Of a stretch of 64,000 nucleotides of DNA, positions 11,901 through 21,470 are shown piece after piece (position 1 is the first letter of the stretch; each line of letters opens with the position of its first letter). The stretch lies in contig JACCLO010000013.1 of the NCBI GenBank assembly GCA_029448655.1, forward strand, positions 1,984,001 to 2,048,000, read 5' to 3'. The notes below the pieces were generated by a model, which had not been told where the DNA came from, did not search any database, and saw only the letters and a list, made by a program, of their open reading frames with translations. The translations under genes and the position numbers were made by a program. The stretch is from Wolfiporia cocos. Taxonomy: Eukaryota; Basidiomycota; Agaricomycetes; Polyporales; Phaeolaceae.

Positions 11901-13185
11901 GCGAGTCCTCCAACACTAGCTTCCATCTGAGTTATTGTCTACACCATATTCGTAAGGGCTTTGTAAGTACGGTTCATGAATTGGCTGGCGAACAACTGAC
12001 ATTCTCCGTGCGACTCGTTGTAGAATTTACCGTATTGAGTGTCATATGGACGTCATTTATCGCGATCTCCGTCCTCATTATTGCACGTGTCTGCAGCAAC
12101 CCGATGAGTGATATGGCAATGCATAGAGAGTGGCCGCATAATATACTTGAAACTCATCCCGAGCGTCTCGAATACTCTGGCCAATCTCCTCCAGCTTTGC
12201 AGTATTTGACTTGCTACGTACGACTTGGGTGAGCCACCTGCTCTTGGTGATTATGCTTGCTTCTTCCTTGAGACCGCCCACTTTGCTTCAGGATGCATGT
12301 CATTACTCTCAGAATGGCATGATATGTTGATGACATACATTGACAATTGGTTCATTGCATCTTGTAAAGCATCAATGGAATACAATTTATAATTACCGCA
12401 GGATGCCGCAATGGCTTCCAATCCTTCCGTCAAGCTGACAGAGGAGTCCTCCGCGGCGGTAATTGTCAAAGCTGTGACTGATCCCATGTAAATCTTCCGG
12501 CCACTGACTTGCTCGTAGGTAGATATGATGGCCTCGACGAGTTCATTAACATTATCTGTGACTTTCTGCACCGCTTTGGCGTTATCTCTAGCCTCCTGCA
12601 CGATTGCAATATCATCACGAGGCCTGGAATGAGCACCACAGTTCCAGTGAGGTGACGCACCGCCACTCCAGCGAGTATCGCCTCAAGGCCAGACATGGCA
12701 GTATCGAACCCCGTAACATTGGGTATGAGCGATGCACATGCACCTAGACATCTCACCAAGTCTCGTGTCACCGCCAGCGCATCGTCCACATTCTGGTCGC
12801 TCAATAGCCTTTTCTTCTTAGAAGACAGGTTGAATGTGTCGGCTTGAATGGCATTCTGGCCATCCTCGCCCTTGTGATATGGTGACGCCGGCTCACTCTG
12901 CACGGACGACGAGCGTCCAGAGGATGAGGGGCCATCAACTGTAGGGGACAGAGCCCTCGGTGTGGGACTCGAGGCTGTACGAGCATGTCCGTCACTGTGG
13001 CGACGACGACTGAAAACCCTACTAATTCGCGAAATCGAACGTCCACGACCCGAGGGAGAATCACTCGGGTGAACGACAATTGCTGGAATTATAGGCGTCT
13101 GCGACTGCAATCGAAGAGCTGAAGATCCATCACTTGTGAGGGCTTGACGCTCCTCGACGTCTCTGCTGCCTTCTGTAGTATTCAT
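8132..13185 (-). CDS. NACHT-WD40 STAND receptor (NLR-like) 1
   Basis: Predicted signal-transducing ATPase of the fungal NLR type. I infer eight exons: 13185-12661, 12595-12339, 12285-12147, 12090-12031, 11926-11864, 11810-11795 (16 nt), 11737-10161 and 10111-8132. All phases close, giving about 1538 residues. Residues 1-110 are Ser/Arg-rich and disordered. Residues 130-330 are helical and contain the pattern RSKSNTAKLEEIGQSIRDAR, like the MLKL/HeLo-type N-terminal bundles of fungal NLRs. NACHT follows: Walker A GAAGTGKST near residue 410, Walker B VVIIIDALDECTD, then TTRPELHIE. From about residue 950 there are eight or more WD40 units (GSNDKTVRIWD, GSDDRTVRLWD). The start is supported by the paralogue's matching N-terminus. 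A 39-nt in-frame segment at 8329-8291 has GT..AG borders and may be an extra intron. The last 800 bases are almost free of CpG. Function in non-self recognition or cell death is inferred from the family. Confidence 0.85.
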
Positions 13186-14089
13186 CTTCGCGTTGTGAGT
13201 GCGGTGTGTAAGTGAAGTTAGTCCTGCTCGACGATAAGTGCTAGCTGAGTGGATAGAGAGGTGGGCTCTACGTTGTGTGGGAGCGCAAAGAGCACAAGGG
13301 ACAAAGCGAGCACAGATGGATGAAATCTAGAATTGATGAGCCCATGCGCCTCTTAGCATATGAGTTCCCGTAATGGCACGGCGCTCTATGCCAGTCATAC
13401 TAAGATTTGATCTCGAGAGACGCTGGGATCACAAGAAGCCGATCAGAGCTGTGGCTTATACACCGTGGGATGGCCGTATTTGCAGTGACTATGAATAGGC
13501 ATGAGGATCTGATCAATTTGCAAATGACAAATTTGAGTTGTTCACTTACTGGTTGTCATCACGCTCGCGAATGGCGAGTTACGGAGATCGGGTGCATCAT
13601 GATGTGAAGCCTGAGAATCTGTTGTGAGAGAGACATGTCCCACACTGGTCGTTTCATAGACCGACAACAAACTCTAATTTCAATCGCTATCGTCGCGCAT
13701 CATGCTCCAGCATGTCACATCTCGAGTCTCGAGGGACAATCAATGGACCATACCCTACATATGTCGCGCTATCATTCTTGGACAGCTGATAATTAGCAAA
13801 AAAGCCTCAGCATATCGAGTTTTCACGATGATGGGCTTCCACCGCCATTCCAGCTTGGCATGCTCCCATTTCAGGTGCCCGCAGTCTATCTCATGAGTGT
13901 GAGAGCGAGTAAGATCATTCGGCTTCCCGTCAGATTTGACATCGCCGTAGGCTACAACCCATTGATACGTCCACCCAGCAACGATCGAGCATGCTGTGCG
14001 TCCGCGACTCTGTAAGCGGACAGAGCCATCAGCCGTAGTAGATACGCTCGTGAGAGCAGCAAGGAGATACGATGGGTATGGGGAAGCGC

Positions 14090-14300
14090 GGCGCTCGATC
14101 GCTTTTGGCATATATGCGCGACTGAAGAAGCGGACACGGGGAAGGCACTATGTGCGATCAGCCTCGCGAGATGTGTGAGTGGAGAGATGACAATGGAGTG
14201 TGACGGACTGTCTAAAGAGGCGATGAACGTTCAGATCCTGATCCGCGCATACGGAAGATGGTGGCAGCGGAGGGCGGTGGCAGAACTACATTTGGCTTTG
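14090..14300 (+). pseudogene. Fragment of an unidentified gene, plus-strand copy
   Basis: The translated stretch with EEADTGKALC followed by SGEMTMECDGLSKEAM matches the minus-strand fragment at 15130-15370 (QEADTRKALC, SAEMTAECEELSKEDM). The plus copy needs a frame change near 14120 to keep the upstream part aligned, so it is broken. I do not recognise the family. Confidence 0.45.
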
Positions 14301-15129
14301 AGAATGAGTCCAAGAATCTGTGGAAATAGTCTCAAAGCTGTCAAATGCGCAAGACGCCCCCGTGCAATACGAAGTACGCCCTTTCATCTCCTTCAACCCT
14401 TCCCTCCGCATATCTCCCACGGTTAATGGGGGCAGCGCTTGCAGTGAGTCTTGTTCAACGAGAGAGTTGTGGTCCTTCACATTAGGCAGCGATACAGCTG
14501 GGTGGATAAAGCTCGTCTATCCCCATATCCGGTGGCTGGTAGTGCCCGTCTATGGACTGGCAGACTATGAGATCATCAGATAAGTATATGCTCGTTTTGT
14601 TCGCCATCGGTCGCCAGAGATCACTGCAACAAATACGATGAGCCGCGCAGAAACGGAGGCGCCGCGAGGTATCTTGGACCATGCCTGCAGCACTGTGCGG
14701 TGTATTGCTCGTGCGGTGACGTTTCATATGCATGATCTGACAGCTGTATGCTAAGCAATGTAGCGGAGGACTATAACATACCTCGCAGATCAAGTGCGAC
14801 GCTGCGGGGGGCAGTGCACATCATATGAGTAGCCGGAGCTTGCATTCTCTCCAATAACCGGCCAGAGGGGAGTGCGGGAGCATGAGAGTGGATGGAAGTC
14901 TGACCTGCGCGACACCGACGTGACGGTCTCGCGGCAAGTCTCGGGCGCGGGGGTGCCATACGTTGCCAGTCCAAGGCCGTAAGACAGGCACCAACGGGGA
15001 TAGACCAGCCTTATCCAAAGTATTCGTTCTCCGTCGCACGAAAGCGCGGAAGAAGCGCAGGGGGAGATCTATACCGGCCATGGATTGCGAGTGCGGTTAT
15101 GGTGCCGCCCAAGACTGCGTGTAATCGAG

Positions 15130-15370
15130 ACTACTGTTCGGCTTCATTTGCACACCCAAATCCATTCGGCTGGTGTCCTCCACTGAAAATGCTCTCCTCG
15201 TCTCCAGACTAGGATGAGAATGACCATATCTTCTTTGGACAGTTCTTCACACTCCGCCGTCATCTCTGCACTCGTGTAATCCATCGGGCTGGTTACACAG
15301 AGTGCTTTCCTCGTGTCTGCTTCTTGAGTGATGCACACACCAAGTGCGATGGCGCGGCACGCTTACCGCG
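15130..15370 (-). pseudogene. Fragment of an unidentified gene, minus-strand copy
   Basis: This is the inverted partner of 14090-14300. It reads QEADTRKALCVTSPMDYTSA, then AEMTAECEELSKEDMVILIL, and stops after about 20 further residues. It has no start context that I trust and no recognisable domain. It ends about 70 bases before the target duplication of the 15453 insertion. Confidence 0.45.
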
Positions 15371-15438
15371 GCTCCTTGTTACTTCTGTGGGCGGACCTTC
15401 GACCTAGGAGCTCACATGTGTGACGTTCGCAGACTGGT

Positions 15439-15452
15439 GATTCGTCACGCGG
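15439..15452. repeat. Left target-site duplication GATTCGTCACGCGG
   Basis: This 14-base stretch recurs exactly at 17209-17222, bracketing the C-rich ORF element. Its length is typical of target-primed reverse transcription. Confidence 0.75.
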
Positions 15453-17208
15453 CGACCCTCCTTTCTCTCTTACCACCACCACCGCCTTAGGCGCTCACGT
15501 ACCGTCCACCCATACGCCGACCCCCACGCACCGTCTCTCCCACCATGAACACCCAACGCACCGTCCCCAACACCCAGAGGGTCCAAACCGAAACCACATC
15601 CGCCACCTTTGCATTTGATCTACTTTTCAACGCTGCCCAGAGTATCCACCGGGCACACGAAACCAACTCCTCCAACTATGCTCTTCCACTTTGGAAGACT
15701 CACGTATCCTACCTCTTTACCGCAATCCAACATGGAGCTGACGAAATCGCTCACACCGAAGCCCTCACCTTACTCACAGTGCGAGACACAGTCCGCCAAC
15801 TCGCCAACCACTTAGACGCCATTCTGGCGCCTACTTTTCCCAACCCTATGCCCTACCCTATTCCCACACCTCCACCCTCACCGCCTGCTGTACGCACCAC
15901 TATCCAGACCCATCAGGCGCCATACATCAAACACTTAGTCACCACATCCCGAATCCCACGACGCAAAACACCCCTGCCCAAACTCCATTGGGTACCCAAC
16001 AAACCACCTACTCCCAACCCTACCCCTCCTGTAACCTCACCAGCGATTACCTCAACCCCGACTGTTACCGTCAAATCACCTAAACAGTCCACTACCCCAC
16101 CGCCTCCTCCCACACGCAACCACTCCCCCACACCATCCGCTCATACAGCGGATTCGGACGACACTGCTCACCCCCAACTCACCCACAACTCACCCACACC
16201 CACTCCTTCGGAACTATCCGCCGAAGACTACGCCATCAATTATGGCACCCTTGCTGAACGTGCCATGTTTCCCCAATATTTTGGCCCTGATGGCCGACGT
16301 CTCACTCCCCCAATTCGCTCACCCGTCTCTCAATCACCCATCCCATCTGCACCCCCACTCCCTTCACCCATAACCACTCCTCCCTCCGTGGCTACCCCTG
16401 CGGACACCACCGACGATTCTCCTCCTCAATCATGCAGACCGCTTTGGGTTGATCAAACTATGACAGCCCTCCTGGAACCTCCCATGTACGACCACCCCAT
16501 CGGACCTACACCTTCCCTCGACATGATTCGTAATACCAAACCTCCCACCCCGATCCCTAACACTTACACTGTCCAAATCAACAGCATCGCCTGTCGCTAC
16601 GCTGACGGCACTCAAGTCACCAATCAAGACCTTGCCGACGAATTCTTTTACGCACTCCGTCAAACTCCCTTCTACACCATTGCTCCACGACCATACCCCT
16701 TTACACCTCACTTCATACGTTGGATGAACCCCAACATCCCTGACCACAAGACGCACTCCTCTGTTCTCCTCTCGTTCACCGATGCCGACGACGGCCATAT
16801 ACTCAAAGCGCTCGAGAGCGCCATCCATGACTTTAACTACGGCGTCATCACCTCCCACTTCCACGGACGCGTATCCATGACTATCCGTTCTCGTACCTGA
16901 CCGCCTTCCCACATGCCACCTTGCAAGAAGTCCGGGTTCTTCTGCTACGTACTTTTCCTCTTAGTTTTCACCCCCCTTTTTCTTTCTTTTCTTTTCTCTC
17001 TACGTATCACTAGAGCGATTGGTGTCGCCTAACCTCGGGGCTTCTTCCATCTGCTCGCCCTCTCCTACGATACATAACCGACGTACGACCCCGCACACCA
17101 CCCTACTCGTGTCTTTCGTAAACTATCACCTTCGACCTTGGGCTCTCGTTAGCTGCCGCACATGTACTTAGGATACTGACTGCGGGATATAAATGGTTGT
17201 CTCTCTCT
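15453..17208 (+). mobile_element. Retroposon-like insertion carrying a single ORF
   Basis: A 1756-bp insertion lies between perfect 14-bp direct repeats. It has a 92-base leader, one 451-codon ORF (15545-16900), and a 3' region with polypyrimidine tracts ending in CTCTCTCT. There is no reverse transcriptase or second ORF, no terminal repeat and no poly(A). The plus strand is strikingly C-rich and G-poor. The structure fits a LINE-related element that kept only ORF1 (half-LINE type). A retroposed cellular mRNA is the alternative. Confidence 0.6.
15545..16900 (+). CDS. Proline/threonine-rich protein of the retroposon-like element
   Basis: This is an intronless 451-residue frame. Residues 1-95 are predicted helical (NAAQSIHRAHETNSSNYALP, then LTLLTVRDTVRQLANHLDAI). 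Residues 100-310 are low-complexity Pro/Thr/Ser with PPPPPTR and repeated SPTPT. Residues 340-450 are folded-looking and aromatic, with YTVQINSIACRYADGTQVT and SFTDADDGHILKALESAIHD. That end could be an RNA-binding, ORF1p-like domain, but I see no zinc knuckle or named motif. Codon third positions are overwhelmingly C. The start is the first ATG after a pyrimidine-rich leader. Function is unknown; a Gag/ORF1-like role is inference from the flanking target duplication. Confidence 0.65.
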   Translation: MNTQRTVPNTQRVQTETTSATFAFDLLFNAAQSIHRAHETNSSNYALPLWKTHVSYLFTAIQHGADEIAHTEALTLLTVRDTVRQLANHLDAILAPTFPNPMPYPIPTPPPSPPAVRTTIQTHQAPYIKHLVTTSRIPRRKTPLPKLHWVPNKPPTPNPTPPVTSPAITSTPTVTVKSPKQSTTPPPPPTRNHSPTPSAHTADSDDTAHPQLTHNSPTPTPSELSAEDYAINYGTLAERAMFPQYFGPDGRRLTPPIRSPVSQSPIPSAPPLPSPITTPPSVATPADTTDDSPPQSCRPLWVDQTMTALLEPPMYDHPIGPTPSLDMIRNTKPPTPIPNTYTVQINSIACRYADGTQVTNQDLADEFFYALRQTPFYTIAPRPYPFTPHFIRWMNPNIPDHKTHSSVLLSFTDADDGHILKALESAIHDFNYGVITSHFHGRVSMTIRSRT

Positions 17209-17222
17209 GATTCGTCACGCGG
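17209..17222. repeat. Right target-site duplication GATTCGTCACGCGG
   Basis: This is identical to 15439-15452 and marks the 3' border of the insertion. Confidence 0.75.
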
Positions 17223-20200
17223 ATGGCACAGGCTGATTAGTCGCCGGTGATCTGTGCCCGCGCAGCGCCTGCCTGGCTGTATGCACTGCTACTCACCTGC
17301 CAAGAGCCTGGCGTGCGTTGGACCGCCTTCCATATGGTGCACCTACGACGTCACCCGGGGGACATTTCTGGGGGCGGTGCGTTCTCGACATCCGGCACTC
17401 CATGACGATGATCCGCACACGAGGGCCTCTTAGTTGTCCTCTTGCGTGCCCGTGCGTACACGCTCGCCCGTTCTCCCGAGTATCCCGTATCTAGGTGCTA
17501 CCAAAGCGTTGTAGCATGCCGGCCCAGTTTGCTTCTCGCTGCATCGACTGCCAATCGCTCCTGCTGACGATGCACCACTGCGCTTATTTGCATTCAGCCA
17601 CCTTCCTATTGGCTATGTTCTCCATCGCCGCGTTCAGTGAACGCATTCGAAGAACACCCTGCTATCGTACCACTCATCAAACTTCAGCACATGAGCCTCC
17701 GTCCTGCCTCCTTCGTCCGTTGTGAACTTGTTCATCTGCTCGCTATCAGCCTCTTGTGTGAGATTGTGCAGACATTATCCAGGTACACTAGTCCAGGTAT
17801 ATAACGAGTTGTTTGCGGTATGAGTGGATGCATCTCGCAGAAGCGGTACTCCGTGACGGTGAGCCTCGCCTATCCTCGCCGTATCATTCCATACATGACG
17901 TCAATATGGTTAATCTGCTATGTACACTTACCCTTCGGTAACATCGACAGCTGTGGGCGTTCATCAGCCCACAGTCTCGTGCTTCCTCCCTTGTTTCCTT
18001 TAACTTTGTCTGTTGATCTGTGCACGGAGGTGCATCTGGCCGTCACCATCCCAAGTGCTTCTGCTCGTGCCGATGGCTGGTATTGCACACACATCAGCCC
18101 AGGCCGGTGCACTACTAGACTATGGTATGTGCTGGTATCGACTTGCTGACTGCCACTCGCTCCAAAGCTGGGCAATGGTTTGCTACGCTCTCTGACTGTT
18201 GCGGCAGATTGAATGAAACACTGATGAGTGCGATGCTGTGCACTAGGTGATGCGACAGTAATACTCTCACCATTATTCGGGCTGGCATTTTTCAGCAATG
18301 TCCGATACTCTTCAGGACACGCTCTGTGCAGCCTCTTAACTGCTTTGCAAGCAGTCGCACAAATGGACACCCATGTCATGACCGTGCTCAGTTGCGAAGA
18401 ACGCGCACGCTGATGCGATCTCCGTTGCAGACAGCACAGCAGCACAACAATCACACTGGTATGCTGATTCCGCCACTTTCCATGACAACAAGCCTCGCGT
18501 TATTTCGTCGTTGGCTCTCAGCTCTCACTGTCACTTGGACCGCCACACCGCTCATGGTATGTGAACTGATCTCGTATTGTCGGGAATCGTCGCATACCCT
18601 ATACACTGCCCCATGCATCCGCCTTCTTTGTCAGTACGTCCTTGTGTAGGTCTTTGTCTTTCCCATTCCACCTTTTACCCCTCATCCACTTGTGCCGTCG
18701 TCAAATGTTGAAATGAAACGAATATTAAAATGTTTCCAGGGCCGCGCAAAATGCATATGGCGAGTCGCTGGGTATGGTACTAGCCATCCCGTTGAGTCCA
18801 GTCGTGACAGGGTAGTGAGTGTGAGCGCAAAGCCCATCACCGAGCCCACGCATCGGCATGCACCCAGGTTGGATCGCACCTCGACGTGAATTCAAAGTCA
18901 TCGCGCCTGCGGGCACCTCAAGCGGTCACGGTCGCAGCACGCCCCGCGCTGCAACATGTGGGACCCGGGATGGCGCTGCGTGCGTGGCAGTGAATCCCGG
19001 TATGAGTGGAGGGTGCAGTCAGCGAACAGCTCACGATAGTTTTAAGAGACGGGCTAGCAAGAGATGCGGAGAACAGGGGTATGGTGTACGTAGCTGGCCG
19101 CGTGAGGCGAGCGATGCCGCACGCGCAGACGTGACTTGATTTTTTCGTCATTCATTGATTAGGACACCCATGCCCTCTGCGACCAGCTTTGGCAAGTGCA
19201 AGCCACTGTGATCTTCTTGGATCCGTCATCCTCACGCTCTCCGTAGCCCATGTGCATCGTTGTGCTTGTTGCACACCTACAGTACAGTAATGCAGTGTTA
19301 TAGGACATTGCGTGCGCATCCAGTAATTGATTCACAGATCTAGACCGTATCACGACGATGGACAAACCGACTGTTGGGGAGTGTATGTACCAAATCACAC
19401 CCATGAAAGCTCACACATGGTAACTTTGCGAGCGTTGAACGGCAGTGGTGGATGCATGCCCGAGTAAACATGGCGGCCTTTCGTTATGTTGCTGTAAGTC
19501 CGAAATGATGACTTGTGTTATTTGCAAGGATCCAAACTGTCTGCTTTTGCCGCCAGTGTACCATACCTTTGTGCGCAGAAGATGAAATGCAATCCCTGAA
19601 GCCAGGGCGCAGATACGCACTCCGGTTCATTTGTCCTCTTGTGTCGAGTATACCGATGCAGACATCGCTCATTGGAGTGGAGGAACAAGTCGTCCATAAT
19701 CTTGGATTCACGAATCGGACTAGTTGAGTACTGGTTGCGTCGATCTCTGAATGTCAAAATGCAGGGAATTGGCCGCACGTACGTGAGTCGCGATCGGTCA
19801 CGCATTCGTGCACATCATGCTGTCATGTCATGCGCGCATCGATCGCGCTGTATGGCTTCGATGATCCTGTCCAGCTTGCGTCTGACATCGATGACATCTG
19901 CTCTCTGCTGACTTGATCTTCTATGCATGTCCCGGATCCGATGCCCGGTCTCGAACATGTCTCCGTGCAGGCAACTGTGTGTTCTGGACTGGTGGCGTCC
20001 TCCCCTGGCCATGTCTGCGGATCTGATCGTCTCCTAGCCAGCATAGCTACGGCCTGTATTCATTCCGCGTGATGTCTTTTGTGCTTCTCCGTGCAGCGCA
20101 CCTATGCTTGTTGAGCATGACTGCCATTCTCAAATCTCGACGCACAATATTTCCCTTAATGTCTTGGCACGCTGGAATCGCCTCTCTTGCCGTTCCATCG

Positions 20201-20559
20201 CTGAAGTATTCTGCACATAGCCACTTGCCAACTGCTACATCACAAGCTGATGGTGTATACTATGAGTCAACCTGCCTCAAAGAATGCTCACCTTGTTTCT
20301 GAGTTGGTGCATGCACGAAATGCACACCTGCCCAAGCAAGCTCAGCCATCTGAGCTCGCAACAGATGCACCGCAATGGACTATGACATATGCATAAAGTG
20401 CACCTCTCAATCTCCATTGGAGAATTGGTTGATAGGTGTACACATGCTTTTGGGCTGAGTCTACAATCAACTACGGAGATAATGCATAGATTTCTGTGAG
20501 AAAGGTGCACTACATGCTACTTCCAATATTGCTACTCATCCTCCCAGCTTTTCAGCAAT
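17223..20559. other. Gene-free 3' flank of duplicated unit B
   Basis: No intact gene is visible. The sequence is collinear with 1800-5720 of unit A minus the LTRs and keeps more CpG than A does. Small frames on both strands have no recognisable domains or conserved counterpart in A. From about 20200 the CpG content falls as the NLR 3' end is approached. Confidence 0.55.
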
Positions 20560-20579
20560 TCTACATGTTCATCAGACAA

Positions 20580-20852
20580 CAATTGAAGTGAGCATCTGTA
20601 ATTACTTGCAGGAGACATTGTTCAATGTGATACGTGATGGTTATCATGCCGTGAGGTGGAGAGGTTGTGATCCTGACTCTGTTTGAGTATATGTATGATG
20701 TTTGGGCTTGGAAGTACTCACACACGTGTGTAAATGCATTTGACAGATCAAGGATGGTGACTATGCCTGCATCCAAATCTGATCCACATGCATACACAGC
20801 TCTGTGGCATGCCTGTGGTACCCAGTATATTGGGCCTTCTTACCTTAGGAAG
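20580..20852 (-). pseudogene. Untranslated relic of the NLR 2 C-terminus
   Basis: Beyond the TAG that ends NLR 2, the sequence still encodes a match to the NLR 1 tail (VYACGSDLDAGIVTILDLSN against VYACGSESGLVTILDLSN), but in a shifted frame. A 31-nt segment with GT..AG borders separates it from the stop. That is too short for a confident intron, so I read the tail as lost. Confidence 0.55.
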
Positions 20853-21470
20853 CTAACAAAGCCTCCTTTTTGTATCTCTGTTGATAACCCATCCATTCTC
20901 CTCATAGAATTGTAGATCATGCTTCACTGGTGCAACACCCCAGTCATTTGCTGCAAAATCCAGAGTCTTCCAGGTTTTGCATGACCAGATTGCAGGGCTT
21001 GAACCTTTGTGGAAATGTGCATACAACCTGCTGCTGTCTGGGGAGAACTCCAGGTAGTTTTTCCATTCACTGGATTTGATTCTGAGTGGAATCTGTTGAA
21101 TGAGCACATAGCTGGTGGTTGACCAGATCCCTATGGTAGTCTTGCTACTGGCTGCCAACATCATGCTATCTGGTGAGAATGCCACTCTGGTAACAGGGCC
21201 ACCTGCCCACTCAAAAGGATGCCCCACCCATCCTGCACTGAGAATAGCCATTTCACTGCCAGTTGACTGAGGATGTGAGACCTCATGGTATGCATCAGAT
21301 GAGCCTTCACTTGACTCCTGATTGTCCTTGTGCCAGATAATGATCTTCCCATCCTCACCACCTGTGGCCAGTTGTGTTCCATCATGTGAGAATGCCACAC
21401 AACTGACTGGGGCTGCATGCCCCATCAACTGTGAGTTGGACTGTTTTGCAATTGCTTGGAGGTCCCATAC
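20720..21470. other. CpG desert over the 3' end of NLR gene 2
   Basis: Essentially no CpG occurs between about 20730 and 21470, while 21541-21600 alone has five. The transition lies about 60 aligned bases from that in NLR 1. Confidence 0.85.

Larger units (their letters stand above)
1800..13620 (-). repeat. Segmental duplication unit A
   Basis: This is a same-strand, diverged copy of 17280-26200. Collinear landmarks include the 3' flank (1900/17350, 2900/18300, 3670/18740, 5640/19550), the NLR gene and its promoter side (13330-13600 / 25830-26190). Unit A is longer mainly because of the LTR insertions at 3142, 4327 and 7268 and an unresolved insertion near 4900-5570. The limits are approximate because homology fades at both ends. 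Confidence 0.75.
13186..15438. other. Intergenic stretch upstream of NLR gene 1
   Basis: Bases 13186-13620 are the promoter side, homologous to 25695-26200. Beyond that there is no intact gene. 14100-14290 (plus) and 15130-15370 (minus) hold inverted, broken copies of one unknown coding segment (see separate entries). The rest shows nothing I can name. Confidence 0.5.

Noticed and set aside
20822..20852. A 31-nt intron restoring the NLR 2 C-terminus
   Set aside because: It has GT..AG borders but is shorter than the 48-66 nt introns seen elsewhere here, and the in-frame TAG lies upstream of it.
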